Shown here: positions 17,135-26,339 of the stretch, piece after piece
How positions within the stretch are numbered: the first letter of the stretch is position 1
Layout: each line of letters opens with the position of its first letter
From: Variovorax paradoxus
GTDB taxonomy: Bacteria > Pseudomonadota > Gammaproteobacteria > Burkholderiales > Burkholderiaceae_C
DNA length: 64,000 nucleotides
NCBI RefSeq assembly: GCF_018614875.1
Contig: NZ_JAGGNW010000009.1
Coordinates: 434,001 to 498,000, forward strand
Direction of reading: 5' to 3'
Translations under genes and position numbers: made by a program
The notes under the pieces: generated by a model
Databases searched by the model: none
Seen by the model: the letters and a program-made list of their open reading frames with translations, nothing else
What the model was told of the DNA's origin: nothing

Positions 17135-19039
17135 TCAGGCCGTGGGTGGCAGCGGCATGCGCAGCGCCAGTTGTGTCTCGCCGGGCCGCGAATGCAGCTG
17201 CAGGTCGGCCCCCAGGCGACGCGCGCGTGCGCGCAGGCTGCGCAAGCCCGCACCGGTGCCTTTGTCGGCGCCATCCACCAAGAAGCCGCAGCCGTCGTCG
17301 CGCACGCTGAGTTGCAGTTCGGTGCCGGCGCGCGTCACCGCCACATCCACGCGGCGGCTTGCGCTGTGCTTGAGGACATTGGTCAGCGCCTCCTGCAGGA
17401 AGCGCAGCAGGTCCAGGCTCTGCGAGGCAGGGAGTTCGAGCGTCTCGATGTTCGACACCTGCCAGCGGCAGTCGATGCCGTTGGCATCGAGCAGCTGCGA
17501 GGTGCGATAGCGCAAGGGCGCCAGCAGCTCGCCGAGCGCACGCGCTCCGTCGTGCTGGCCCGTGGCCTCGATGATCAGCCGCAGATCGTCGCGCAGGCTC
17601 TTCAGCATTGCGAGCAGTGCGGGCGCGCAAAGCTCTTCGGGCCTGCGTTCGAGCGTGGCGATGCTGCCAACCAGCATGCCACCGAGCCCGTCGTGCAGAT
17701 CGCTCGCGAGGTTGACGCGTTCGCCGATGCGCGCATGCGCCAGCTCGAGCGCATGCTGCTGCGCGAGCGTGGCGGCCAGCACGGCCTTGGCGGCGTTCAC
17801 TTCTTCGATCAGCTCGGTGTTGAAATTCTCGATGCGCTTCAGGCCGCTCACGAAGCGCCCGGCCTGGATCAGCGCCATGCCCAGCAGCAGCAGATACGAC
17901 GAGATGGTCGTGTAGTAGATGTTGCTGTCTATCACCTGCGTGAACACCAGCAGATCGTGCGCGCCTGCGACCGCGGACACGGCCATGAAGGGCGCGAGAG
18001 AGCGCATCGGGCTGCCGCGATGGCGCAAGGCGTGAATCAGCGCGGCGCTGTTCACGGCAATGATCGTGAGGCCGCCCACCAGCGTCCAGAGCGCGCGGTG
18101 AGTGAGCAAGTCCGCGGGGGCAGCGAGCCACAGGTCGAGCACGCCGGCCGCCGCAATCAACAGCGCAAGGCCCTCCAGGCGTGGCATGCGGCGCTCGCAG
18201 AAGCGCAGCGCGAAGACGACATAGCACACACTGAAAAGCAGCAGCAGCGAGGTGTTCAGCGCCTGCCAGCTGTGGTTGTTCGCAAATGGCCAGGGGCTGG
18301 TTGCGATCTGGTTGTAGCCGAACAGAAGCCACAGCACCGACATCAGCGCAAACCAGCCATAGGCCGTCTCGCGCCGGCGCATGACCCACAGCGCGGCGAA
18401 GAAGGCCGAGACCGCGGCGCTCACCGCAAGGCCGAGCATCTGAAGATCGCGGCGCCAGAGACGCTCCTGCCCGTATTCCGCCTGCATTGCCGCGGGCGTG
18501 CCGAGGCTGACCGGACCGAGGCCGGCCTGATAGGCGGACAGGCCTGAGACGCGTATCAGCAGCGCGTTGCGGCCCGCCTGCAAGAGCGGCGGCGCCAGCA
18601 GCCAGTAGCGCGGGCTGTTCCAGGCGCGGGTCAGCGGTTCGACCAGGCTTTCGTCGCGCGAGATCGGGGTGCCGTTGAGCGACACCGCGCCGGCCATGTT
18701 GAGGTAGCGCAGCAACAAGCCCAGTTCGGTCACTTGCGCGGGCTGCTCCCAGGTCAGCCGGTACCAGACCACACCGTCGAAGCCGGGCCAGCGCCCGGCC
18801 CAGCTGTCGGGCAGGGCGACGGGCGTCCAGCCGCCGGCCGGCGGGGCGGTGTCGTTCCAGCCCGCGCCGCGCACGGCTTCGACGTGGAGCTCAGGGGCGG
18901 GCTGCGCCTGCGCCATGCAGGCCACGAAGAGAAGGAGGCAAGTCCCGATCCATGCAGCAAGCCATGCCTTGGAATCTGACAGACCGCTTCGGTATGCGAG
19001 CCGGCGGCCAGCCTGCTGTAGAAGTTCTTCGTATGGCAT
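17135..19039 (-). CDS. Membrane histidine kinase, NarX/UhpB-type (HisKA_3)
   Basis: The 634-residue product has an N-terminal hydrophobic segment (AWLAAWIGTCLLLFVACMA, about 26-44), a periplasmic jelly-roll-like domain (about 50-200), six to seven membrane helices (about 205-400), a HisKA_3 dimerisation domain with NLASDLHDGLGGMLVG near residue 450 (phosphoacceptor His), and an HATPase domain (EALTNVLKHSAS near 545, VRDDGCGFL, GAGLRSLRARARRLGA). This is the 7TMR-like type that pairs with LuxR-family regulators, two of which flank it. Its first 28 codons overlie a decayed copy of a LuxR regulator tail in another frame, so the true start and signal sequence deserve checking. Confidence 0.88.
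   Translation of the reverse strand: MPYEELLQQAGRRLAYRSGLSDSKAWLAAWIGTCLLLFVACMAQAQPAPELHVEAVRGAGWNDTAPPAGGWTPVALPDSWAGRWPGFDGVVWYRLTWEQPAQVTELGLLLRYLNMAGAVSLNGTPISRDESLVEPLTRAWNSPRYWLLAPPLLQAGRNALLIRVSGLSAYQAGLGPVSLGTPAAMQAEYGQERLWRRDLQMLGLAVSAAVSAFFAALWVMRRRETAYGWFALMSVLWLLFGYNQIATSPWPFANNHSWQALNTSLLLLFSVCYVVFALRFCERRMPRLEGLALLIAAAGVLDLWLAAPADLLTHRALWTLVGGLTIIAVNSAALIHALRHRGSPMRSLAPFMAVSAVAGAHDLLVFTQVIDSNIYYTTISSYLLLLGMALIQAGRFVSGLKRIENFNTELIEEVNAAKAVLAATLAQQHALELAHARIGERVNLASDLHDGLGGMLVGSIATLERRPEELCAPALLAMLKSLRDDLRLIIEATGQHDGARALGELLAPLRYRTSQLLDANGIDCRWQVSNIETLELPASQSLDLLRFLQEALTNVLKHSASRRVDVAVTRAGTELQLSVRDDGCGFLVDGADKGTGAGLRSLRARARRLGADLQLHSRPGETQLALRMPLPPTA
18955..19039 (-). pseudogene. 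Decayed 3' end of a LuxR-type response regulator, overprinted by the kinase start
   Basis: Read one base out of the kinase frame, 19038 down to 18955 encodes CHTKNFYSRLAAGSHTEAV then CQIPRHGLL. This aligns without gaps to the last residues of the regulator at 19526-20233 (CHTKNIYRKLAVGSRTEAV then YQARRHGLL). My hand count gives about 67 of 84 identical bases. More degenerate similarity with indels continues up to about 19100. The remnant sits where a regulator directly upstream of the kinase would end, so an ancestral regulator-kinase pair probably lost most of its regulator here. The DNA now serves as the kinase N-terminus. Confidence 0.7.
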
Positions 19040-19127
19040 TTACCAATTTTCGGGGATGGCCTCGCCGAGATGGCAAAGACTCACTTCGTCGCGCTTGTTT
19101 TATTTGCGTTCACGAGGGAGGGAGTCC

Positions 19128-19497
19128 ATGCCAATTCGGCAACTGCCTGCGCTTGCGTTGCTGACTGCGGGAAGCGCCTACGCGGCAGGATTCGTCGGTG
19201 GCGCTGAGGGCGGCAGCGGTACGCAAACGACCACTGGCATAGGAGGCGGCGGAGGGGCCGCGGCCGTTATCTCGGGTGACGGTCAGGCGGTAACGGCGGT
19301 TATGGCGGCGCCTTTAACGGATTGGGCGGCGTGGGCGGGGCGGGAGCCAGCGCAATCGGAAACGGTGCGACCGCCATTGGGGGCGGCGGTGCCGGCGGGC
19401 AAGGCGAGTCGGGGGGAATGGGCGGTGCAGGGGGCGTTGCGCCCAAGCCTCGGGGGGTGCGATCGCGCTCGGCGCGGGAGGTGTGGGCGGGTGGTGA
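19128..19497 (+). pseudogene. Glycine-rich secreted protein, apparently broken by two frameshifts
   Basis: ATG 19128 follows a strong GGGAGGGAG site and begins a signal peptide (MPIRQLPALALLTAGSAYA). The mature part is Gly-rich in three successive frames: GFVGGAEGGSGTQTTTGIGG in the first, SGGNGGYGGAFNGLGGVGGA from about 19284 in the second, and AQASGGAIALGAGGVGGW to TGA 19495-19497 in the third. Adding one base at each junction (near 19282 and 19443) would give a single protein of about 123 residues. Function is unknown; Gly-rich exported proteins may be surface or adhesive material. It is divergent from the kinase gene. The breaks may be real decay or sequence errors. Confidence 0.6.
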
Positions 19498-19525
19498 GGC
19501 GCGCAGGCAAGGACACAAGCACCGT

Positions 19526-20233
19526 TCAGTTCAGCAAGCCGTGCCGTCGGGCCTGATAGACGGCCTCGGTGCGCGAGCCGACGGCCAGCTTGCGGTAGAT
19601 GTTCTTGGTGTGGCATTCCACGGTCAGCCGGGAGATCGACAGCGACTCGGCCATGTCGCGGTTGCTCAGCCCCTGCGCCACGAGTTCGAGGATCTTGCGC
19701 TCCCGCGGTGTCAGCGCGACGGGCAGCGGAACGGGTGCATCGGCCGCCGGCACGGCAGGTGGTGAAACCCGCTGCGCCGCAAGCCAGCCGAGGATATGGC
19801 GCGCGATGGCCGGATCGATCGGCGCGCCGCCTTGCTCGATGCTGCGCAGCGCGATGCCCAGTTCGAGATCGTCGCGTTCTTTCAGCAGGTAGCCGATGGC
19901 GCCGGCACGCAGCGCCGCGAAGATGACTTCCTCGGTCCGAAAGGCCGAGATCACCACCGCGGGCACCTTGGGATGCCGCGCCTGCATCCAGCCGATCAGT
20001 TCGACCCCGCTGCCGTCCGGCAGGCCGATGTCGACCAGCGCGACGCCGAAGCTCTGCGCGTCGAGCAGTTCCTTGGCCGTGGCAATGCTGTCGGCCCAGG
20101 CGATCTGCGGCGCGTCGTTGCCGAGCGTGGACAGCACGCGGGCCAGGCGCTCGCGCATCGCCGGGTCGTCTTCGACCACCAGCGAGGGATGCAGGGAAAC
20201 GGCTTCAACGACTTCCAGCTGGGAGTTGGACAT
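19526..20233 (-). CDS. LuxR-type response regulator (paralogue 2, canonical)
   Basis: The 235-residue product has a receiver domain (LVVEDDPAM acidic pair, ALVDIGLPDGSGVEL with the phosphoacceptor Asp near residue 63, YLLKERDD Lys), an Ala/Pro linker near residues 155-172, and a complete LuxR HTH (LTPRERKILELVAQGLSNRD then ISRLTVECHTKNIYRKL). It should bind DNA on phosphorylation. It is highly similar over its full length to the regulator at 16284-16952, so the locus arose by duplication. Its likely kinase is the one at 17135-19039. Confidence 0.9.
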   Translation of the reverse strand: MSNSQLEVVEAVSLHPSLVVEDDPAMRERLARVLSTLGNDAPQIAWADSIATAKELLDAQSFGVALVDIGLPDGSGVELIGWMQARHPKVPAVVISAFRTEEVIFAALRAGAIGYLLKERDDLELGIALRSIEQGGAPIDPAIARHILGWLAAQRVSPPAVPAADAPVPLPVALTPRERKILELVAQGLSNRDMAESLSISRLTVECHTKNIYRKLAVGSRTEAVYQARRHGLLN

Positions 20234-20243
20234 GGGCTCGGCC

Positions 20244-21053
20244 TCAGCCCATCAGGTTGCGCAGCGCCGCCTCGATGGCGGCGGCGGTGGCCAGCGGCTT
20301 TTCCATGGGAAACAGATGGCTGCCGTCGAGCATCGTGATGCGCCCCTTGGTGACCTGCTCGGTCAACGCCATGCCCACCTGCTTCATCTCCACCGACTGG
20401 CGCCCGCCGATGAAGGCCGCCTTGCACCTGAGTGGATGGCGGCGCAGCAGGGCCCCGAGGTTGTGGGGCAGGGTGTTGTAGATGGCCGTTTCCACGTCGC
20501 GGTCGAAGCTCAGCTCGCGCGTGTCTTCGCGCTCGCTGGTGCCGTGGTCGATGTAATCGTGCAGCACCTGCTCGTCCCATTTGGCAAAGGCCTTCTTGCC
20601 GCGGAAGTGCTCGAACACCGCTTCCCGGTGCGCCCAGCTGTTCTTGCGCCGGCGGCTGATGGCGCCGGGCGACACGGTCTTCATCAGCGGGGTGCGCTTC
20701 ACGATGCTCAGCGTGTTCGCGCGCCAGCCGCCGAGGATCGGCGAATCGAGCAGCACCACGCCGCAGGCGAGCGCCGGATGCATTGCCGCGCACATCAGGC
20801 TCAGGAAACCGCCAAGCGAATGACCGACCAGGAACACCGGACCGCCGGCGCGGTCGGCGTGCCGATGCGCGAAGTCGGCCAGCTGCTGCACCAGGTGCGG
20901 CCAGTTGTCGGTGACGGGGTACTTCGGGTCGTGCCCGAATTTCTCGATGGCATCGACCTCGAAGCCGCGTTTGCGCAGGCTGTCGAGAACGACGCGGTAG
21001 GTGCTCGCGGGGAAGCTGTTGCCGTGCGAGAAGACGATGGGAGGCATCGCCAT
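20244..21053 (-). CDS. Alpha/beta hydrolase
   Basis: The 269-residue cytosolic product has the alpha/beta hydrolase hallmarks: IVFSHGNSFPA (oxyanion region) near residue 8, the nucleophile elbow VGHSLGGFLS near 78, an acid in LLDSPILGGW or the later AAFIGG region, and a C-terminal GSHLFPMEKP with the catalytic His near 250. Specific substrate is unknown; esterase or lactonase activity is most likely. It lies ten bases upstream of the regulator gene and 13 bases downstream of the Anbu gene, all on the minus strand, so the three could share a transcript. Confidence 0.85.
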   Translation of the reverse strand: MAMPPIVFSHGNSFPASTYRVVLDSLRKRGFEVDAIEKFGHDPKYPVTDNWPHLVQQLADFAHRHADRAGGPVFLVGHSLGGFLSLMCAAMHPALACGVVLLDSPILGGWRANTLSIVKRTPLMKTVSPGAISRRRKNSWAHREAVFEHFRGKKAFAKWDEQVLHDYIDHGTSEREDTRELSFDRDVETAIYNTLPHNLGALLRRHPLRCKAAFIGGRQSVEMKQVGMALTEQVTKGRITMLDGSHLFPMEKPLATAAAIEAALRNLMG

Positions 21054-21066
21054 GGCCGCGCCGGCC

Positions 21067-21906
21067 TCAGATGAGCTTTTCGTCGGGCGTGGAAATCTTG
21101 CGCAACGGACTGTGGCGCGTGGCCGGCATCTTCAGCGGATGCTCGGTGGCGGAGTCGTCCCACACCGGGTCCTCGATGCTGTCGAACACCTCGCGCAGCT
21201 TCTGGCCCCAGCTGTTGTGCATCATGCGGTAGTAGGGGTTGTCGGCATCGATGCAGATCACGCGGTCGGTCTCGAGCTTGTTGGCCTCGTACACCACCAG
21301 GTCGAGCGGCAAGCCCACCGACAGGTTCGACTTCATGGTCGAGTCCATCGACACCAGCGCGCACTTGGCGGCTTCGTCGAGCGGGGTTTCGGGCGTGAGC
21401 ACGCGGTCGAGCACCGGCTTGCCGTACTTCGATTCGCCGACCTGGAAGTAGGGCGTCTCGGTGGTCGCCTCGATGAAATTGCCGGCCGCATAGACCAGGA
21501 ACAGGCGCATGCCTTCGCCCTTGACCTGCCCGCCGAAGATGAAGGACACGTTGAAGTCGAGTCCCGCATGCTTGAGCGCCTCGGCATCGCGGTCGTACAC
21601 GTGGCGCACGGCCGAGCCGAGCACGCGCGCGGCGTCGAACATGCTCTTGGCGTTCCAGATGGTGATGGGATCGCCCTGGGAGCCGTCTTCTCGCGTTTCG
21701 CGCAGCTCCTCGATCTGCAGGATTTCGCGCACCGACTGCGAGATGCTCAGGTTGCCCGACGACAGCAGCACCATGACGCGGTCGCCCGGCTGCTCGTAGA
21801 CGATCATCTTGCGGAAGGTGCTGATGTGGTCCACGCCCGCATTGGTGCGCGAGTCGGAGAGAAACACCAGGCCGGCGTTGAGTTTGATGCCTACGCAATA
21901 AGTCAT
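21067..21906 (-). CDS. Anbu-type proteasome-like peptidase
   Basis: The 279-residue product belongs to the Anbu (ancestral beta subunit) family of Ntn hydrolases, related to HslV and 20S beta subunits. ATG 21906 is chosen because it leaves Thr2 as the N-terminal nucleophile after Met removal; an upstream GTG at 21921 would mask it. Thr2, Asp18 (FLSDSRTNAG) and Lys33 (STFRKMIVYE) form the expected active site, and MDSTMKSNLSVGLPLDL is a typical family stretch. Anbu genes commonly neighbour ATP-grasp, alpha-E and transglutaminase-like genes; none is seen here. Its substrates are not established. Confidence 0.9.
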   Translation of the reverse strand: MTYCVGIKLNAGLVFLSDSRTNAGVDHISTFRKMIVYEQPGDRVMVLLSSGNLSISQSVREILQIEELRETREDGSQGDPITIWNAKSMFDAARVLGSAVRHVYDRDAEALKHAGLDFNVSFIFGGQVKGEGMRLFLVYAAGNFIEATTETPYFQVGESKYGKPVLDRVLTPETPLDEAAKCALVSMDSTMKSNLSVGLPLDLVVYEANKLETDRVICIDADNPYYRMMHNSWGQKLREVFDSIEDPVWDDSATEHPLKMPATRHSPLRKISTPDEKLI

Positions 21907-21933
21907 TTTTTCATCTTGCACGAAGGATGCCCG

Positions 21934-24591
21934 CTACGCGGCGCCGCGTTCGCGCGTGTTCAGTTTTTGTAAGGCATAGAGCGCGTCGAGCGCCTCCCGT
22001 GGCGTCATCGCATCGGGGTCGAGCGCGGCCAGGGCGGATTCTACGGCGCTGGCCATGGGGGTTTCGGCGGCCGGGGGCGGGGCGAACAGGTCGACCTGCG
22101 CGCGGGTTTGCGCATGCTGCGATTCGAGTGCCTCCAGCGCCTGCCGCGCGTGGTTGACCACCGCGGCGGGCATGCCCGCGAGCCGCGCCACCTGGATGCC
22201 GTAGCTCTTGCTGGCCGGGCCGGGCTGCATTTCGTGCAGGAACACGATGTCGCGGCCCGCCTCGGTGGCGCTCACGTGCATGTTGACGGCGCCGTGGTGC
22301 GTGGCCGGGAACTCGGTCAGCTCGAAGTAGTGGGTGGCAAAGAGCGTGAAGGCCTTGCTGCGGTCGTGCAGCTGGGCCGCGATGCCGGCGGCCAGCGCCA
22401 GGCCGTCGAAGGTGCTGGTGCCGCGGCCGATTTCGTCCATCAGCACCAGCGATTGGGCGGTGGCGCTGTGCAGGATCTGCGCGGCCTCGGTCATCTCGAG
22501 CATGAAGGTCGACTGCGCATTGGCCAGGTCGTCGGCGGCGCCGATGCGGGTGTGGATCGCATCGATGGGCCCGAGCCGGCAAGCCGCCGCCGGCACGTGC
22601 GAGCCGATGGACGCCAGCAGCACGATGATCGCCACCTGCCGCATGTAGGTCGACTTGCCGCCCATGTTGGGGCCGGTGATCACCTGCATGCGCTGCTGCG
22701 GCCCGAGCTGCGTGTCGTTGGCGATGAAGCCGCCCGACGATTTTTCGGCCAGCCGGGCTTCCACCACCGGATGGCGGCCTTGCTGGATCTCGATGCAGGG
22801 GTGCGACACGAAGCTCGGCGCGCGCCAGTGCAGCGTGTGCGAGCGCTCGGCCAGCGCGCACAGCGCGTCGAGCGTGGCAATGGCGCCGGCCAGCTGCGTG
22901 AGCGCGGGCACCGAGGGCTGCAGCGCGTCGAGCAGCTGTTCGTAGAGCCACTTTTCGCGCGCCAGCGCGCGGTCCTGTGCGCTCAGTGCCTTGTCCTCGA
23001 AGGCTTTCAGTTCCGGCGTGATGAAGCGCTCGGCGTTCTTCAGCGTCTGGCGGCGGCGGTAGTTGTCGGGCACCTTCGAGAGCGCGCTTTGCGTCACCTC
23101 GATGTAGAAGCCGTGCACGCGGTTGAACTGCACCCGCAGGTTGCTGATGCCGGTGCGCTCGCGTTCGCTGACTTCGAGCTTCAGCAGGAAGTCGTCGCAG
23201 TTGTCGCTGATGGCGCGCAGCTCGTCGAGCTCGGCGTCGTGGCCGGTGGCGATCACGCCGCCGTCGCGCACCAGCGCCGACGGGTCGGGCTTGATGGCGC
23301 TCACCAGCAGGTCGGCGCAGCCCGGCGGCGGCGCGAGCCGTTCGATGATGCTGCCCAGCAGCGCGGCAGACGCCGGCAGCGCCGGCGCCAGCTGCTCGGC
23401 TTTCGCGAGCGCGAGGCGCAGCGCCAGCAGCTCGCGCGGGCGCACCTGCCTGAGCGCGATGCGCGCCGCGATGCGTTCCACGTCGCTGGTGTTCTTGAGC
23501 TGCTCGCGCAGGGTGCGCCAGGGCGCGGCCGTGCCGCCCAGCACCGTGGATTGAAGCGCGGCAATGGCTTCGAGCCGGGCCTGCGCCTCGCTGCGGTCGC
23601 GCCGCGGCGAGAGCAGCCAGCGCTTGAGCAGGCGGCTGCCCATGCCCGTCATGCAGGTGTCGAGCAGCGAGAACATGGTGGGCGACTCTTCGCCGCGCAG
23701 CGTCTGCACCAGCTCGAGGTTGCGCCGCGTGGTGGGCGGCAGTTCGATCAGGTCGCCGTCGCGTTCCACCGAGAGGCGCTGCACGTGCGAGAGCGCGCGG
23801 CCCTGCGTGTGCTCGGCATAGCCCAGGAGCGCGGCCGCGGCGGCATGCGCGTTGGCGAACGATTCGGCATTCCAGGCCGCGAGGCTGTTGCTGCCCATCT
23901 GCTCGCTGAGCTTGCGTTCGCCCAGCCCGCCGTCGAACTGCCAGGCCGGGCGGATCGAGAGCGTGAAAGGCGTGGCCGAACGCGCGGCCTTCAGCCGCTG
24001 CTCGAAGGCCGGCGTGACCTCGGCGCTATAGAGCAGCTCGCTTGGCGCGATGCGTGCGATCCAGGCTTCGAGGGCGTCGGCCGGGCATTCGGCCAGCCGC
24101 AACTCGGCGCCCGTCACGCTGAGCCAGGCCAGGCCGCAGAAATTGCGTGTGCCAGCATGCACCGCGAGCAGCAGCGATTCGCTCTTGTCGTTGAGCAGTT
24201 CCGAATCGGTCAGCGTGCCGGGCGTGACCACCCGCACCACCTTGCGCTCGACCGGCCCCTTGCTGGCGCCGACCTCGCCCACCTGCTCGCAGATGGCCAC
24301 CGATTCGCCCAGCTTGATGAGCCGCGCGAGGTAGGTATCGACCGCATGGAAGGGCACGCCGCACATCACCACCGGCTGGCCGGCCGACTGGCCGCGCTGC
24401 GTGAGCGTGATGTCGAGCAGGCGCGCGGCCTTTTCGGCGTCGGCCCAGAACAGCTCGTAGAAATCGCCCATGCGGTAGAACAGCAGGGTGTCCGGATGGT
24501 TCGCCTTGAGGCCAAGGTACTGGACCATCATGGGCGTGTGCCCGGAGAAGTCACTGGTCGAGAGGATGGAGTGGGCGGTCGTCGTATTCAC
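21934..24591 (-). CDS. mutS: DNA mismatch repair protein MutS
   Basis: The product has about 885 residues from GTG 24591; the frame stays open further upstream but with no MutS-like sequence, and ATG codons at MMVQY are the fallback. MutS recognises mismatches and recruits MutL. Visible are the mismatch-binding domain ([20 protein letters not shown] then [11 protein letters not shown] with the Phe-x-Glu-like region), connector and lever domains, Walker [10 protein letters not shown] near residue 640, Walker B with [14 protein letters not shown], and the C-terminal dimerisation helix. It is divergent from the small HTH-like gene. Confidence 0.97.
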   Translation of the reverse strand: MNTTTAHSILSTSDFSGHTPMMVQYLGLKANHPDTLLFYRMGDFYELFWADAEKAARLLDITLTQRGQSAGQPVVMCGVPFHAVDTYLARLIKLGESVAICEQVGEVGASKGPVERKVVRVVTPGTLTDSELLNDKSESLLLAVHAGTRNFCGLAWLSVTGAELRLAECPADALEAWIARIAPSELLYSAEVTPAFEQRLKAARSATPFTLSIRPAWQFDGGLGERKLSEQMGSNSLAAWNAESFANAHAAAAALLGYAEHTQGRALSHVQRLSVERDGDLIELPPTTRRNLELVQTLRGEESPTMFSLLDTCMTGMGSRLLKRWLLSPRRDRSEAQARLEAIAALQSTVLGGTAAPWRTLREQLKNTSDVERIAARIALRQVRPRELLALRLALAKAEQLAPALPASAALLGSIIERLAPPPGCADLLVSAIKPDPSALVRDGGVIATGHDAELDELRAISDNCDDFLLKLEVSERERTGISNLRVQFNRVHGFYIEVTQSALSKVPDNYRRRQTLKNAERFITPELKAFEDKALSAQDRALAREKWLYEQLLDALQPSVPALTQLAGAIATLDALCALAERSHTLHWRAPSFVSHPCIEIQQGRHPVVEARLAEKSSGGFIANDTQLGPQQRMQVITGPNMGGKSTYMRQVAIIVLLASIGSHVPAAACRLGPIDAIHTRIGAADDLANAQSTFMLEMTEAAQILHSATAQSLVLMDEIGRGTSTFDGLALAAGIAAQLHDRSKAFTLFATHYFELTEFPATHHGAVNMHVSATEAGRDIVFLHEMQPGPASKSYGIQVARLAGMPAAVVNHARQALEALESQHAQTRAQVDLFAPPPAAETPMASAVESALAALDPDAMTPREALDALYALQKLNTRERGAA

Positions 24592-24715
24592 TCGGACGAT
24601 TATCGGGGACGGGCGGACGGCTCGGCCGACGGCCAGCTCGACCGGCTTGCCGATCGCGCCGCCTCCCCGCTTTAAAATCCCCCGGCGCAAACCCCGCGTG
24701 AAGAACAAGGCGCCC

Positions 24716-25333
24716 ATGGCCCAGCTGGATGAATTCAAAGGCCCTGAAGCGGACGCGCTGCCCGACACCGCCACCTTGCCCGCCGAACTCGCGGCGCTGT
24801 ATCTCTGCATGTCACCGGCCCAGCTCGCGGACCTGCGCAAGTCGAAGCGGCCCGAGGGGCGCGCGGGCAACGGCTCGGCCGTCATCAAGCCAGTGGAAGG
24901 CGGCGCAGCAGCCGGGCCGAAAGACGCGGTGCTCTACAAGCTCGGTACCTTGCGCGAATTTGCCAAGTCGCACACCGCCCCCACTGCCTTCGACACCGCG
25001 TTGGACTCCGGGTTGCCGGGCTGGGTGTCCGCCAAGCTGCCTTTCTTCGCCGAACGCGAACCCCGCGTCAAACGCGGCCGGCGCTTGCTCATCGGCGGCG
25101 CCTGGGACCGCGCGGACCCCCTGCGCGAGAAGCGCTTCGTCGATCTGGCGAAGGGCCGCATCCGCTTCGCATCGCTCACATGCTCGGAGGCCGCGGCGAG
25201 CCTGTGGGCCGACGTTGCGAGCCACTCGGCATTTGCCGAAAAGGGGCTTGCCCTGCTCAGGAGCGAGACGCAGGCCATCGAGGCCTCGCTGGCCGCCACC
25301 GGTCAACTGGCCGCGACCAACCCCCAAGACTGA
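24716..25333 (+). CDS. Small uncharacterised protein with excisionase/MerR-like helix-turn-helix
   Basis: The 205-residue product starts at ATG 24716 with AAGG upstream. The N-terminal 70 residues resemble an HTH_17 (excisionase/MerR-like) domain: [20 protein letters not shown] as helix-turn-helix, a basic wing ([13 protein letters not shown]) and [15 protein letters not shown] in the place of the usual YRLSDLRAWL helix. The rest shows no known domain. It could be a DNA-binding protein, but that rests on pattern similarity only. It is divergent from mutS and 16 bases upstream of corA, so it may be co-transcribed with corA. Confidence 0.6.
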   Translation: MAQLDEFKGPEADALPDTATLPAELAALYLCMSPAQLADLRKSKRPEGRAGNGSAVIKPVEGGAAAGPKDAVLYKLGTLREFAKSHTAPTAFDTALDSGLPGWVSAKLPFFAEREPRVKRGRRLLIGGAWDRADPLREKRFVDLAKGRIRFASLTCSEAAASLWADVASHSAFAEKGLALLRSETQAIEASLAATGQLAATNPQD

Positions 25334-25349
25334 CCAGGGACGAGTACCG

Positions 25350-26327
25350 ATGCTGATCAACTGCGTGGCCTATGAAAACGGCGCCAAGCTCGCCGATATT
25401 CCGGTCGAGGACATCAGCGAGTACATCACCCGGCCAGGCTGCTTCGTCTGGGTGGCGCTGAGCGATGCGACGCCGGAAGAGCTGGCCCAGATGCAGGAAG
25501 AGTTCAACCTGCATCCGCTGGCGGTGGAAGACGCCCACCACGGCCACCAGCGGCCCAAGGTCGAGGAATACGGCGATTCGCTCTTCGTGGTGATGCACCT
25601 CGTCGAACCTTCCCCGCAGGGCGAGCACTGCGTGAACGTGGGCGAGGTCGACGTGTTCGTCGGCAAGAACTATGTGCTGTCGGTGCGCAACCGCAGCCAG
25701 CAGGGCTTCCTGGGCGTGCGCGAGCGCTGCGAGCGCGAGCCCGAGCTGCTGCGCAACGGCGCGGGCTTCGTGCTTTATGCGCTGATGGACGCGGTGGTGG
25801 ACCGTTATTTTCCCGTCATCGATGCGCTCGAGGTGGAGCTCGAATCCATCGAGCAGCAGATCTTCACCCAGGGCGGGGCGGCGCGCGACAAGATCAAGCA
25901 GCTGTACGACTTGAAGCGGCGCAGCATGATCCTCAAGCGCGCGGTGGCGCCGCTGGTGGAGGCGGCGGGCAAGCTGCACGGCGGGCGAGTGCCGCACATC
26001 TGCGTGACTTCGCAGGAATACTTTCGCGACGTGGCGGACCACCTGGGACGCATCAACGGCTCGATCGACGCGATGCGCGACACCATCGGCACGGCGATCT
26101 CGGTGAACCTCTCGATGGTGACCATCGAGGAAAGCGAAGTCACCAAGCGGCTCGCGGCCTGGGCCAGCATTTTTGCGGTGTGCACCGCGTTCGCGGGCAT
26201 CTGGGGCATGAATTTCGAGCACATGCCGGAGCTGAAATTCCGCTATGGGTATGCGGTGGCGCTGGGGCTGATCGCCAGCAGCTGCGGCTATCTCTACTAC
26301 CGGTTCAAACGCGCGGGCTGGCTCTGA
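25350..26327 (+). CDS. corA: CorA-family magnesium/cobalt transporter
   Basis: The 325-residue product has a long cytoplasmic N-terminal domain with acidic and coiled-coil segments (LEVELESIEQQIFTQ near residue 165), then two C-terminal membrane helices joined by the signature GMNFEHMPE loop (residues about 285-293). CorA forms a pentameric Mg2+ channel in the inner membrane and may also pass Co2+ or Ni2+. Length and the GMN motif fit well. The gene ends in a large inverted-repeat element that separates it from the convergent siderophore-interacting protein gene. Confidence 0.93.
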   Translation: MLINCVAYENGAKLADIPVEDISEYITRPGCFVWVALSDATPEELAQMQEEFNLHPLAVEDAHHGHQRPKVEEYGDSLFVVMHLVEPSPQGEHCVNVGEVDVFVGKNYVLSVRNRSQQGFLGVRERCEREPELLRNGAGFVLYALMDAVVDRYFPVIDALEVELESIEQQIFTQGGAARDKIKQLYDLKRRSMILKRAVAPLVEAAGKLHGGRVPHICVTSQEYFRDVADHLGRINGSIDAMRDTIGTAISVNLSMVTIEESEVTKRLAAWASIFAVCTAFAGIWGMNFEHMPELKFRYGYAVALGLIASSCGYLYYRFKRAGWL

Positions 26328-26339
26328 GTTTTTTCTTTC

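Noticed and set aside
22108..24675. 855-codon plus-strand open frame opposite mutS
   Set aside because: It is the antisense shadow of a certain gene in GC-rich DNA; it has biased Arg/Ala/His/Gln content and no recognisable domain.
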